40,985 nt of DNA from Methanoregula sp. UBA154 (GCA_002502245.1 DAPW01000023.1:1-40985), one strand, 5' to 3'; counted from the stretch's first letter, positions 8,040 through 16,796 are shown. The notes: generated by a model from the sequence alone, not told the origin. Translations and numbers: made by a program.

Positions 8040-8494
8040 CTGTTTTTTAAATTTATTCTCCCCCTTGCGCCCGCCCTGCCCCCAATAGGGCGGGGGCTCA
8101 TTGCGATTGGACAACTTAGATTAACCGGTAATACGTCAATATCGCAATAGTGGGTGCCCCAGCGGCGGGGCGAAGCCCCGAGAGCGTCATTAAAATTTCA
8201 ATTGATTTCTCATGAAAATCGTTTCATTCCGGAATTGATGATGGGGGTTGATACCCCCATACCACCGATAATGATAGATCCCGCCGCCCCCGATGGGGCG
8301 CCCCCGCGGCGGATCAATACGGTTGATTTCTCAGAGATTTTTTTACCGGAACGGTTGAAAGAAAACCGCACTGCCCCGCCGTGCCTCGAAGAGGCCCTGA
8401 TCCGGGGAACCATCGTAATCTTCACGTTCTTTTGCCGATTTTCATGGTTCGGGTGCGAACGCCCGTTCATGTCTGTTTCTACAAAGCCCAAAAA
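8040..8494 (+). repeat. full-length modular hairpin repeat, copy B
   Basis: A GC-rich leader (CGCCCTGCCCCCAATAGGGC) is followed by module 0 (8145-8192, GCGGCGGGGCGAAGCCCC), module 1 (8241-8260, ATGGGGGTTGATACCCCCAT), module 2 (8281-8312), module 3 (8371-8407) and module 4 (8437-8490). In module 3 the inner hairpin is GCCTC-GAA-GAGGC, where copy A has GCCCC-GAA-GGGGC. Both sides of the stem changed together. It lies between argG and the marker 14 gene and contains no credible gene. Confidence 0.8.
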
Positions 8495-9691
8495 TTATTT
8501 TCTCATTTTTTTCTGCAGCTGTTTTACCATCCGTGCCTGGATCCCGAAATAATGTGAGACACCAATGGCATGGCACTGGTCGATGGAATCACTGTCAAAC
8601 GAGACAAGGTCGCTGGAATAAATCGCATTGGGGGAACTCCTGCCCAGCACCCGTACGCTTCCTTTATAGAGCTCAAGGTCTACCTTCCCGTTTACCCTCT
8701 GCTGGGTGGTGTTGATAAAAGCGTTCAGCGCGTGATAGAGTGGTTCATACACGAGTCCTTTGTAAGCGAGCTCAGACCACTTGTCATCGACCATCCGTTT
8801 AAAGACAAGTTCCTGACGGGTGAGGACGAGGGCTTCCAGATCGCGGTGAGCCGCAAGAATGACCGTTGCAGCCGGGTGCTCATAGTTTTCCCGCGCTTTC
8901 AGGCCGAGAATACGGTCTTCGATCATGTCGTTCCGCCCGATCCCGTGGTTTCCGGCCACCTGGTTCAGGTTCTGGATCAACGGGTAACCGTTCATTTTCT
9001 TCCCGTTGAGCGCAACCGGGACCCCGTCTTTGAATTCAATGGTCAGTTTTTCAGGTTTCGACGGGGCCTTTTCCGGTGATACCGTCCAGAGATAGATCTC
9101 CTCGGGGGGGTGGTACGCGGGATTTTCCAGTTCGCCGCCCTCGATGCTCCGGCTCCAGCAGTTCTCGTCCATGCTCCAGGGTTTGTCTTTTTTGACCGGG
9201 ACCGGGATCTGATGGTTTTTCGCGTAATCGATCTCCCAGTCCCGGGTGAGGTTGAGTTCGCGGATCGGTGCCACAACCTCAAGCCCCGCCCCGCGGATGA
9301 TGAAATCAAACCGGAGCTGGTCGTTCCCCTTCCCGGTACAGCCATGGGCTATTGCGGTTGCTCCTTCCTTCTTCGCAACCTTTACCACTTCTTCTGCAAT
9401 GAGAGGGCGTGCGAGGGACGTTCCCATGGGATAGCCTTCGTACGATCCGTTCGCTTTTATTGCCGGAAAAATGTGTTCTTTCACAAATTTTTCCCGGGCG
9501 TCGATGGTATAATGCTTGTCAGCGAGTTTTTTTCCTTTCGCTGTCGCCACGTCGATCTCTTCATCGCGCTGGCCGACATTGACCGCGACCGTCACGACGC
9601 GATCATAGTCATACCGCTCCTTTAGGAGCGGGATGCATATGGAGGTGTCAAGCCCGCCGGAATACGCAAGAACAATAGTGCCTTTTCCCAT
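8495..9691 (-). CDS. argG: argininosuccinate synthase
   Basis: ArgG condenses citrulline and aspartate with ATP to argininosuccinate. The 398-residue protein starts with the PP-loop ATP motif AYSGGLDTSI near residues 9-18. It also shows YPMGTSLARP near 82-91, the HGCTGKGNDQLRF block near 115-127, and a central EIYLWTVSPEKAP segment, all typical of the family at normal length. The ATG at 9691 has a purine-rich GAGAGGAA in its leader. It is separated from its pathway partner argF by repeats and the marker 14 pair, and it appears to be transcribed alone. Confidence 0.95.
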   Translation of the reverse strand: MGKGTIVLAYSGGLDTSICIPLLKERYDYDRVVTVAVNVGQRDEEIDVATAKGKKLADKHYTIDAREKFVKEHIFPAIKANGSYEGYPMGTSLARPLIAEEVVKVAKKEGATAIAHGCTGKGNDQLRFDFIIRGAGLEVVAPIRELNLTRDWEIDYAKNHQIPVPVKKDKPWSMDENCWSRSIEGGELENPAYHPPEEIYLWTVSPEKAPSKPEKLTIEFKDGVPVALNGKKMNGYPLIQNLNQVAGNHGIGRNDMIEDRILGLKARENYEHPAATVILAAHRDLEALVLTRQELVFKRMVDDKWSELAYKGLVYEPLYHALNAFINTTQQRVNGKVDLELYKGSVRVLGRSSPNAIYSSDLVSFDSDSIDQCHAIGVSHYFGIQARMVKQLQKKMRK

Positions 9692-9738
9692 GATGTTCCT
9701 CTCAATCTGGATGGTTCTATAGTAATATGCCGTAACAG

Positions 9739-9750
9739 CATATATTTTCA
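9739..9750 (-). promoter_or_regulatory. TATA box for argG
   Basis: On the minus strand AAAATATATG is centred about 53 bases before the argG ATG. A start 26-27 bases downstream would give a leader of about 26 bases containing GAGAGGAA, so this is a leadered promoter, unlike several others in the window. Confidence 0.5.
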
Positions 9751-9812
9751 GGGGAAGTGCTGCGCTGTGCGGGTAGGATAAAGCGTCACGTACCTGTCCG
9801 ATGATACGAGAA

Positions 9813-9845
9813 CAAAAAAAGTTGTTCAGGCAGATAATCCTGAAC
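9813..9845 (-). terminator. hairpin-T-run terminator of the lipoprotein gene
   Basis: Reading along the minus strand, GTTCAGG (9845-9839) and CCTGAAC (9830-9824) form a 7-bp stem with an eight-base loop. AA and then CTTTTTTT follow at once. It starts 18 bases after the lipoprotein stop codon. Confidence 0.6.
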
Positions 9846-9862
9846 GGCTGGGTATTCCCTGA

Positions 9863-10363
9863 TTACTTGGTGACGATGACTTTTCCTTCAGTATCCGGCT
9901 GGAATACCGTCTTATAGTCATAGTAACCCTCTTTGTCAAAGGTGACTTCCAGGGGAGTTCCGTAGGGGATGGTGATGGTGTCCATGCCGCCGAAATACGC
10001 TGCTGACTGGACATTGATTGCCTGGATACCATGGGGCTTGTACTGGTCAGCATTTACCCAGACAACCTTCCCGCCGACCGGGATATAAACCGTGGTGCCC
10101 GGTGAGATCGTCAGGTCACTGTTAAAGGTGATCGTGATCGAAGGCTGAGGGGTGGGTGTCGGTGTAGGGGTAGCGTTGGGGGTCTGGTTCACAACAACCA
10201 CGACGACTTCCGTAGTCGGGATCGTGGTGGGAACCGTTGTTTCAATGGTCGTCGGAACCGGCGTAGGAGTCGGCGTGGCAACAGGTACTGCAGGCTGGGA
10301 TGTGCATCCCGCGAGCAGAATCCCGATAAACAGGATTGCGAGAACAACAAAAAATTTCTTCAT
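9863..10363 (-). CDS. lipoprotein with a cupredoxin-like domain
   Basis: This is a 166-residue exported protein. A signal peptide with lipobox LLAGC lies near residues 15-19, so it is probably lipid-anchored to the outside of the membrane. A Pro/Thr/Val-rich linker follows at about 22-75, then a beta-rich C-terminal domain with TVYIPVGGKVVWVNADQYKP near 90-109, then HG. That pattern resembles plastocyanin/cupredoxin folds. The His of KPHG is present, but the mature domain has no Cys, so a normal type 1 copper site is unlikely. The ATG at 10363 is preferred to one 39 bases upstream because a TATA box lies about 27 bases before it and the signal peptide then starts cleanly with MKKFF. Confidence 0.75.
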   Translation of the reverse strand: MKKFFVVLAILFIGILLAGCTSQPAVPVATPTPTPVPTTIETTVPTTIPTTEVVVVVVNQTPNATPTPTPTPQPSITITFNSDLTISPGTTVYIPVGGKVVWVNADQYKPHGIQAINVQSAAYFGGMDTITIPYGTPLEVTFDKEGYYDYKTVFQPDTEGKVIVTK

Positions 10364-10383
10364 GCATCTTTTTTTGTTATTTC

Positions 10384-10394
10384 GGTATATAAGC
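10384..10394 (-). promoter_or_regulatory. TATA box, leaderless promoter of the lipoprotein
   Basis: On the minus strand CTTATATACC is centred near 10389, 26 bases before the ATG at 10363. Transcription would therefore begin at or beside the start codon. Confidence 0.65.
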
Positions 10395-10502
10395 ATATTC
10401 AATTACTTGGTGCCGGGATCACTGGATAAACGGTTCCGTACCAAGCGTATCTTCACGTTTTCGGACCGGAAAAAAAGGGGTAATCAGAATTTTACGTCGT
10501 AA

Positions 10503-13500
10503 TTACTTCAGATAATGGCTGATCGGCTCCAGCGTGACCTTCTCGCGCTTGATTGCATCAATGGCAAGCGCTGCTGCCCGCGCTGCCTGAAGGGTGGTGA
10601 TATAGGGGATCTGGAAGTCTACTGCCGCACGCATGATCTGGTAGTGATCCTGCCGGGACTGCTTGTCCTGCGGGGTATTGATGATGAGCCGGATCTCACC
10701 GTGCCGCATCATGTCGAGCACGTTGGGAGAGCCTTCCTGCACCTTGCGGACAAGGTGCGCTTCAACTCCTGCTTCGGAGAGATAGTCAACCGTGCCTTCC
10801 GTGCCGTACAGCACGAGGCCGAGATCCCGGAGTTTCCGCGCAATGGGGATAACTTCATCTTTCTGCTCCATATTCACGGATATGAAGATATTACCCTTGA
10901 GCGGGAGTTCATTGTCTGCCGAGATGCAGGCCTTGTAGAATGCAAGCCCGAAATCATAGTCAATGCCCATCACCTCACCGGTACTCTTCATCTCGGGGCC
11001 GAGCATGGTATCGACACCGTTGAGCTTGTTGAACGGGAGCAGCACCTCTTTTACCGCCACATGCGTAATCTCCCGTTCCTTGTACCCGAGGTCCGCGAGT
11101 TTCCTCCCGACCATCACCTTTGCCGCGATCTTGGCAATCGGGATTCCGGTCGCCTTGGAGACGAAGGGCACCGTACGGCTTGCCCGCGGATTCGCTTCGA
11201 GGATATATACCACATTGTCCTTGACTGCCATCTGGAAATTGACGAGGCCGATCACTCCCAGCCCCAGCGCAAGTTTCCGGGAGTAGACCCTGACGGTGTC
11301 AATGACTTCCGGCGGGAGTGACTGGGTTGGTATGACGCAGGCGGAATCCCCGGAGTGGATACCGGCCTGTTCGATATGCTCCATGATACCCCCGATCAGG
11401 ACTTCCTCGCCATCGCATACCGCATCAACATCCAGTTCAATTGCGTTCTGGAGGTAGGAATCGATCAGCACCGGGTGGTTCCTGCTGACGCGGACGGCCT
11501 CTTTCATATACGTCTCGAGTTCACGTTCGTCGTGGACGATCTCCATGGCACGTCCCCCGAGGACATAGGACGGCCGCACGAGTACCGGGTACCCGATCTT
11601 TTCGGCCAGTGCCTTTGCCTCGGATTCTGAATACGCCGAACTATTGGCGGGGCAGGGGATGTTGAGCTTTTTTAAGAGTATGCTGAACCGGTCGCGATCC
11701 TCTGCGATATCCATGGCATCCGGGCTTGTCCCGAGGATGCGGGTGGAAAGGCCGATCCGTTTGATCTCTTCCTCGATGGGGACGGCAAGGTTGACAGCAT
11801 TCTGCCCCCCGAACTGGACCATGACGCCGTAATAGTGATCCTTTTTCAGGATGTTCATGATGTCCTCAAGCTGCATGGGCTCGAAGAAGAGGCGGTCGGA
11901 GGTATCGAAGTCCGTGGAAACGGTCTCCGGGTTGTTGTTGACAATGTGGACCTCGACATCCTCCTCTTCCCGCAGGGCCTGTACGGCATGGACGGTGCAG
12001 TAATCGAACTCGATCCCCTGGCCGATCCTGATCGGTCCGGACCCCAGGATGAGCACTTTTTTTTTGTCCGTTGGTACAATCTCGCAGTCAGGTTCGTACG
12101 TGGAATAGAAATACGGGGTGTTTGCCGGGAACTCGGCGGCACAGGTATCTACCATCTTGTAGGAAGGGGCCGCAACAACGGCCTCGATCTCCGGTGGTGT
12201 TTTTCCGGTGATCTGTGCGATCTCGGTATTGGAGAACCCGTATCGTTTCGCCCGGACGATATCCTCCGTGGCACAGGTGCCGGAGGCGAGACGTTTTTCC
12301 TGCTCCACGATGTTTTTGATCTTCTCCAGAAAGAACGGGGCGATCGAGGTGAGCTGGACGATCTCGTCAATGGAAAATCCCTGCCGCAGCGCATCGAAAA
12401 GGCAGTGGAACCGTTCATCCGTGGGCCGTGACAGGATCATGCGGATCTCGCTCGGGCTTGTGTGGGACTGGACATCCGTATCGAGCGACCGCTTCGCTTT
12501 CATGAACGCTTCCTCGATTGTCCTGCCGATCGCCATAACCTCCCCGGTACTCTTCATGGAGGTGGAAAGCGTCCTGTCCGCACCCTTGAACTTGTCGAAC
12601 GGCCAGCGGGGGACTTTGACAACAATATAATCGATGGCGGGTTCGAAGGATGCCGGCGTGCATCCCGTTACGGTATTGGTGATCTCATCGAGGCGCAGCC
12701 CGATTGCGATCTTTGCTGCCACCCGCGCGATCGGGTACCCGGTGGCCTTGGAGGCAAGCGCCGAAGAGCGGGAGACCCGGGGATTGACCTCGATGACGCG
12801 GTATTCGCCGTTCTGGAACGCGAACTGGACATTGCAGCCGCCCTGGACATCAAGCGCCCGGATGATCTTGATCGCTGCGCTGCGGAGCATCTGGAACTCA
12901 TCGTCACGCAGGGTGAGGATCGGCGCAACGACGACACTCTCTCCCGTGTGGATACCCATAGGGTCAACGTTTTCCATCCCGCAGATGATGATACAGGTAT
13001 CAGCCGAGTCACGCATGACCTCAAACTCAATCTCCTTCCAGCCGAGCACGCTCTCCTCGATGAGGACCTGGTGGATACGGGAGCGTGAGAGTCCCAGCTC
13101 AACGATACGGATGAGTTCCTCCCGGGTCCGGGCAATTCCCCCGCCCGCTCCTCCCAGCGTATAGGCCGGGCGGACCACTGCCGGCAGTCCGATCTGTGCG
13201 ATCGCGTCCTCGACCTGGTTCAGACTCGTCAGGATGATGCTCTTCGGGACCGGCTCGCCGATCTGGAGCATGAGGGTCCGGAACTTTTCCCGGTCCTCGC
13301 CTTTGTAGATCGCTTCAAGAGGCGTGCCAAGGATCTCCACGTCCTTTAACGCACCCTTTTCCGCGAGTTCTGCGGTCATATTGAGGCCGGTCTGCCCGCC
13401 CATACCCGAGAGGATCCCGTCAGGTTTTTCCCGCTCGATGATCTTTGCGATAATGTCAGCTCTCAGGGGCTCGATATAGATCGCATCTGCCATCCCCGGG

Positions 13501-13670
13501 TCGGTCTGGATGGTTGCCGGGTTCGAATTGACGAGGACGACCCCGACCCCCTCTTCCCGCATGGCACGGCATGCCTGGCTCCCGGAGAAGTCGAATTCCG
13601 CGGCCTGCCCGATCTGGATCGGGCCTGACCCGATGATCAGGACCTTTTTGATATGGGTTTTTTTCGGCAT
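10503..13670 (-). CDS. carB: carbamoyl-phosphate synthase large subunit
   Basis: CarB makes carbamoyl phosphate from bicarbonate, two ATP and ammonia passed from CarA. At 1055 residues it is full length and shows the internal duplication. The first synthetase half begins with GSGPIQIGQAAEFDFSGSQA near residues 13-32, and the second with GSGPIRIGQGIEFDYCTVHA near 547-566. Each has an ATP-grasp domain (RPAYTLGGAGGG; RPSYVLGGRAME). The C-terminal 130 residues form the MGS-like allosteric domain. The carA stop and the carB start share a base (TAATG), indicating translational coupling. The product feeds ArgF (encoded at 4095-5006) and the pyrimidine pathway. Confidence 0.97.
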   Translation of the reverse strand: MPKKTHIKKVLIIGSGPIQIGQAAEFDFSGSQACRAMREEGVGVVLVNSNPATIQTDPGMADAIYIEPLRADIIAKIIEREKPDGILSGMGGQTGLNMTAELAEKGALKDVEILGTPLEAIYKGEDREKFRTLMLQIGEPVPKSIILTSLNQVEDAIAQIGLPAVVRPAYTLGGAGGGIARTREELIRIVELGLSRSRIHQVLIEESVLGWKEIEFEVMRDSADTCIIICGMENVDPMGIHTGESVVVAPILTLRDDEFQMLRSAAIKIIRALDVQGGCNVQFAFQNGEYRVIEVNPRVSRSSALASKATGYPIARVAAKIAIGLRLDEITNTVTGCTPASFEPAIDYIVVKVPRWPFDKFKGADRTLSTSMKSTGEVMAIGRTIEEAFMKAKRSLDTDVQSHTSPSEIRMILSRPTDERFHCLFDALRQGFSIDEIVQLTSIAPFFLEKIKNIVEQEKRLASGTCATEDIVRAKRYGFSNTEIAQITGKTPPEIEAVVAAPSYKMVDTCAAEFPANTPYFYSTYEPDCEIVPTDKKKVLILGSGPIRIGQGIEFDYCTVHAVQALREEEDVEVHIVNNNPETVSTDFDTSDRLFFEPMQLEDIMNILKKDHYYGVMVQFGGQNAVNLAVPIEEEIKRIGLSTRILGTSPDAMDIAEDRDRFSILLKKLNIPCPANSSAYSESEAKALAEKIGYPVLVRPSYVLGGRAMEIVHDERELETYMKEAVRVSRNHPVLIDSYLQNAIELDVDAVCDGEEVLIGGIMEHIEQAGIHSGDSACVIPTQSLPPEVIDTVRVYSRKLALGLGVIGLVNFQMAVKDNVVYILEANPRASRTVPFVSKATGIPIAKIAAKVMVGRKLADLGYKEREITHVAVKEVLLPFNKLNGVDTMLGPEMKSTGEVMGIDYDFGLAFYKACISADNELPLKGNIFISVNMEQKDEVIPIARKLRDLGLVLYGTEGTVDYLSEAGVEAHLVRKVQEGSPNVLDMMRHGEIRLIINTPQDKQSRQDHYQIMRAAVDFQIPYITTLQAARAAALAIDAIKREKVTLEPISHYLK

Positions 13671-14725
13671 TATGCGATCCTCCGGAAGAGCCCGTCAAAG
13701 TAATGACATTCCGTGTCCATGGGGCCGGCATGGGCTTCGGGATGGAACTGGACACAGTTGATCTTCAGGTCCGCGTCCTCGAATCCCTCGACCGTCCCGT
13801 CATTGGCGTTGAGGAACGTGACCTCGCACCCCTCCGGCAGCGACTCCCTGTCAACAGCAAAGCCATGGTTCTGGGTGGTGATGAAGATCCTGCCGTCATG
13901 GTACCGGACCGGCTGGTTTGCCCCGCGGTGCCCGAACTTGAGCTTGTAGGTGTCCCCGCCAAGCGCAAGGGCCGCAAGCTGGTTGCCCATGCAGATACCG
14001 AAGATGGGCAGTTCCCCGATGCATTTTTTCACCGTTCTGATGGCATCTTTTGCCTGCTTGGGATCGCCGGGACCGTTGGTGATGAAGAGGCAGTCTGGTT
14101 CACAGCTGAAGATATCGTCATGGGTAGCGTTGTGGGGGAAGATGTAGAGATCCCCTTTCCTCCGGGTGAGGCTCGTGATGATATTGGTCTTGAGGCCGAG
14201 ATCGATGATGGCAACCCGCTTCCCCTTCCCGGGAATGCGGTAGGGCGCCTGGCACGAGACTGCCGGGATCGGGTTGCAGTCAGAGATTGAAGGGGTCGAT
14301 CTTGCGAGTTTCACCGCATACTCACCATCGTCGCTGCCGACAACGAGCGCAGCACGCATCGTGCCGTGGACACGGGTCCTGATGGTGAGGCTCCGGGTAT
14401 CCACGCCGCACATCCCGAGCAGTTTCTTCTGTTCAAAATATTCCCGTATCGTGGGTTTCGCATCAGGGGCATCGCAGATCTCGCGGCAGACCGCCCCGAG
14501 GACCTTGGTACCCTGACTCTGCATATTCTGTGCATCAACGCCGTAATTACCGATGGTCGGGAAGGTGAACATCAGGATCTGGCCAGCGTAACTGGGATCG
14601 GAGAGCGCCTCCATATACCCGGTCATCAGGGTGTTGAAGACAAGTTCACCGGAACATTCGCCCTCAACACCGAATCCATCCCCTGTAACATACTGCCCGT
14701 CCTCAAGACCCAGAACCGCCTTCAT
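13670..14725 (-). CDS. carA: carbamoyl-phosphate synthase small (glutaminase) subunit
   Basis: CarA hydrolyses glutamine and channels ammonia to CarB. The protein is 351 residues if started at the ATG at 14725 (MKAVLGLEDG), which matches the usual family N-terminus. An ATG nine bases upstream (14734) is also possible. The class I glutaminase nucleophile lies in FGICMGNQL, near residue 245. The catalytic His and Glu lie in QFHPEAHAGP near the C-terminus. The family often has GICLGHQ, so the Asn in place of His after the nucleophile turn is a small deviation. A TATA-like TTAATAA about 30 bases upstream suggests a very short leader. First gene of the carAB operon. Confidence 0.96.
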   Translation of the reverse strand: MKAVLGLEDGQYVTGDGFGVEGECSGELVFNTLMTGYMEALSDPSYAGQILMFTFPTIGNYGVDAQNMQSQGTKVLGAVCREICDAPDAKPTIREYFEQKKLLGMCGVDTRSLTIRTRVHGTMRAALVVGSDDGEYAVKLARSTPSISDCNPIPAVSCQAPYRIPGKGKRVAIIDLGLKTNIITSLTRRKGDLYIFPHNATHDDIFSCEPDCLFITNGPGDPKQAKDAIRTVKKCIGELPIFGICMGNQLAALALGGDTYKLKFGHRGANQPVRYHDGRIFITTQNHGFAVDRESLPEGCEVTFLNANDGTVEGFEDADLKINCVQFHPEAHAGPMDTECHYFDGLFRRIA

Positions 14726-14752
14726 GATTTCCATATTTTATTTGCCGGATGG

Positions 14753-14762
14753 GTTATTAACG
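14753..14762 (-). promoter_or_regulatory. putative TATA box for carAB
   Basis: On the minus strand TTAATAA is centred about 32 bases before the ATG at 14725, compatible with a leader of about five bases. Confidence 0.35.
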
Positions 14763-14871
14763 ATAGTGCAGGGACCTGCCGCACCGGGATTTCCGGCATA
14801 TCTGTTCCTTCTCAGACACCCTCCTGACGGTGAGTCCCCGGGATAATGCCGGTGACGTCCTGCCGGCATGG

Positions 14872-14883
14872 ATATACATAAAT
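14872..14883 (+). promoter_or_regulatory. TATA box for the ferritin-like gene
   Basis: ATATACATAAAT is centred about 59 bases before the ATG at 14936. The predicted leader of about 30 bases holds the ribosome-binding sequence GGTGA. Confidence 0.45.
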
Positions 14884-14935
14884 CCGTTCACGGTCGATAT
14901 TCCATTGTCAGTCAATCCATTTGACGGTGAAATTC

Positions 14936-15433
14936 ATGGGAACACAGGGGAGAAAAATTGTTGGTACGGATGTTGCGGAACTCGTAAAACTTCTCAACAA
15001 GGCATTTTCTGATGAATGGCTCGCGTATTACCAGTACTGGATCGGCTCGAAAGTGGTCAAGGGCCCGAACAAGGAAGCGGTCATTGCCGAGCTCACCCTT
15101 CATGCGACTGAAGAGCTGGCCCATGCCACGCTCCTTACCACCCGTATCATCCAGCTCGGGGGAACACCCGTCACCCGGCCCGAGGACTGGTACACGCTGA
15201 CCAACTGCGGGTACGATGCGCCTGATGACCCGTTCATCGTTAAGGTCCTGGAACAGAATATCAAGGGCGAGCAGTGCGCCATCAGGACCTACAACGCGCT
15301 CATGAAGAAGACCAAAGACAAGGATCCGGTCAGCTACAACATGTTCCTATCCATCCTCTCGCAGGAAGTCGAGCATGAGGAGGATCTCCAGGCCCTGCTC
15401 GAGGACGTGGAGATCATCATGAAGAAGCGGTAA
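14936..15433 (+). CDS. ferritin-like di-iron protein
   Basis: The 165-residue protein is all-helical in character and carries the four-helix ferritin ligand pattern. EWLAYYQYW lies near residue 28, EELAH (ExxH) near 61-65, GEQCA near 109, and EVEHE (ExxH) near 145-149. This fits a di-iron bacterioferritin/Dps/rubrerythrin-like protein that stores iron or removes peroxide. It lacks the rubredoxin domain of rubrerythrin. The ATG at 14936 has GGTGA five bases upstream and is preferred to a TTG 15 bases earlier. Redox genes follow downstream on the same strand but have their own TATA box. The exact subfamily is uncertain. Confidence 0.8.
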   Translation: MGTQGRKIVGTDVAELVKLLNKAFSDEWLAYYQYWIGSKVVKGPNKEAVIAELTLHATEELAHATLLTTRIIQLGGTPVTRPEDWYTLTNCGYDAPDDPFIVKVLEQNIKGEQCAIRTYNALMKKTKDKDPVSYNMFLSILSQEVEHEEDLQALLEDVEIIMKKR

Positions 15434-15532
15434 TCCTTTTCGCTCTCTTTTTCTCTGCCTCGATTATCCCTTGGATTCCATCCCGGCACCAGCATTCCTG
15501 CGGGTTTTTCCCGGCCGGTTCCTGCATCCCCA

Positions 15533-15543
15533 TTTATAAATAG
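15533..15543 (+). promoter_or_regulatory. TATA box for the glutaredoxin-FDR operon
   Basis: TTTATAAATAG is close to an archaeal TATA consensus and centred about 48 bases before the ATG at 15586. The predicted leader of about 23 bases includes GAGGG. Confidence 0.6.
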
Positions 15544-15585
15544 TATTTCCTGCAATCTCCATGCAGAGCACAGAGGGTTGTTTTT

Positions 15586-15867
15586 ATGGTTACCGAACAT
15601 GTTGCCGGGAAAAACCGGGGCACCGTCATGTTGTACGCACTGAGCACCTGCGGCTGGTGTGCAAGGACAAAGGACCTGCTCAAGGAACTGGGGGTGGCAT
15701 TTGATTTTACCTTCGTTGACCTGCTGGAAGGCAAAGAACAGGACGAGGCCATGGACCAGGTAGAGAAATGGAATCCCAAGGGATCGTTCCCGACTCTTGT
15801 TATCGATAACCGGAAATCCATTGTCGGCTTTCAGGAACGGGAGATCCGGGAGGAATTCTGCGCATGA
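15586..15867 (+). CDS. glutaredoxin-like (NrdH/methanoredoxin-type) protein
   Basis: The 93-residue product is a small thioredoxin-fold protein with active site STCGWC near residues 20-25 and the cis-proline loop SFPTLVI near 67-73, followed by GF as in glutaredoxins. An N-terminal extension of about 12 residues precedes the first strand. Its stop codon overlaps the start of the next gene (ATGA), so the two are translated together. In methanogens related proteins receive electrons from a ferredoxin-disulfide reductase, exactly the neighbour seen here. Targets could include a class III ribonucleotide reductase system, but none is encoded nearby. Confidence 0.88.
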   Translation: MVTEHVAGKNRGTVMLYALSTCGWCARTKDLLKELGVAFDFTFVDLLEGKEQDEAMDQVEKWNPKGSFPTLVIDNRKSIVGFQEREIREEFCA

Positions 15868-16379
15868 ATGGGAAAAGCACCAGTGAAACCGATCTCGACC
15901 GCGTATATCTCTCGCTGAAGAACGAGGCAGAGGATGGGGGGTATCGCTTCAACCCGGACGTTGAATTTACAAAAAACCTGATCCGCGGTCTCCTGAAAAA
16001 CGAGCAGCGCTACGGGTACCGGGCCTGTCCCTGCCGGCTTGCATCCGGGAAAAGGGCGGACGATCTGGATATAATCTGCCCGTGCGACTACCGGGACCCT
16101 GATCTGGATGATTTCGGGGCCTGCTACTGTGCACTCTATGTCAGTGCTGCTATTGCGCTTGGTGAAAAACAGGTTGTACCGGTCCCTGAACGACGGCCCC
16201 CCCGTTCCCTGCGAAAAAGCGGGGGCGCTGTGCAGATGGTTTCTGCTGTTCAGGCACCGGTATTTTCCCTGCCCGTCTGGCGCTGCAAGGTCTGCGGGTA
16301 TCTGTGCGCACGGGAGCAGCCACCGGGGATCTGCCCGATCTGCAAAGTGACAAAGGACCGGTTTGAACGGTTTGCGTGA
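15864..16379 (+). CDS. ferredoxin:disulfide reductase with C-terminal rubredoxin-like domain
   Basis: The 171-residue protein fuses two modules. Residues about 1-110 match the catalytic subunit of ferredoxin-thioredoxin reductase. CPCRLASG near 53-60, CPCDYRDPD near 71-79 and the CYC of GACYCAL near 86-88 supply the redox-active disulfide and [4Fe-4S] ligands. Residues about 138-171 form a rubredoxin-like metal knuckle, CKVCGY and CPIC. This layout is known for methanogen ferredoxin:disulfide reductases that reduce a glutaredoxin-like partner. The four-base overlap with the glutaredoxin gene supports a dedicated pair that moves electrons from ferredoxin to protein disulfides. Confidence 0.88.
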   Translation: MNGKSTSETDLDRVYLSLKNEAEDGGYRFNPDVEFTKNLIRGLLKNEQRYGYRACPCRLASGKRADDLDIICPCDYRDPDLDDFGACYCALYVSAAIALGEKQVVPVPERRPPRSLRKSGGAVQMVSAVQAPVFSLPVWRCKVCGYLCAREQPPGICPICKVTKDRFERFA

Positions 16380-16536
16380 ACCGTTCCCGATAACGGTTTA
16401 CCTTTATCACGGCGGGAACCGAACCCGCGTCCTTGGATTCGAACCACATCCCCCGTGAAGTGAGGGGACCACCCGCCCCCGGGTGGGGGAGACAGCCTGA
16501 GGGACGCATCCCCCTCGGTAAGGTTTGAAATCTTTT

Positions 16537-16748
16537 TTGCTCTGTAGAACCGTGCAGGAACGGACGTTCATACCCGGACCATGAAAATCAGGAATAACCC
16601 AGTGATCAAGCGAGGGCTCTCGGCATCAGGGCCCCTCGCGGGGCACGGCGGGCAGGAAGATTCGATCTCCCAGCCCTTTTTTTCAACCGTCCGGAACCCG
16701 CCGCGGGGCGCCCTCCGGGGCGGACCAATACGGTTGATTTATCTGCTC
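16537..16748 (-). repeat. hairpin repeat, modules 2-3-4, minus orientation
   Basis: Read on the minus strand, the order is module 2 (GCGCCCCGCGGCGGG), module 3 (CCGCCGTGCCCCGCGAGGGG) and module 4 (GATTTTCATGGTCCGGGTAT, a GAAC/GTTC hairpin, TTCTACAGAGCA). The loop of module 3 is GCGA instead of GAA while the GCCCC/GGGGC stem is kept. The first part of this intergenic region, 16380-16536, has GC-rich palindromic runs but no gene. Confidence 0.7.
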
Positions 16749-16796
16749 TGTAATAAAGTTGTCAAAAATTTGAGGACTGAATTACGATGAAGCCAC

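Noticed and set aside
16415..16440. tRNA-like T arm (GCGGG-TTCGGTT-CCCGC) on the minus strand
   Set aside because: No matching acceptor 5' strand, D arm or anticodon arm can be found at the right distances, so it is not called a tRNA. It may be a remnant or chance.
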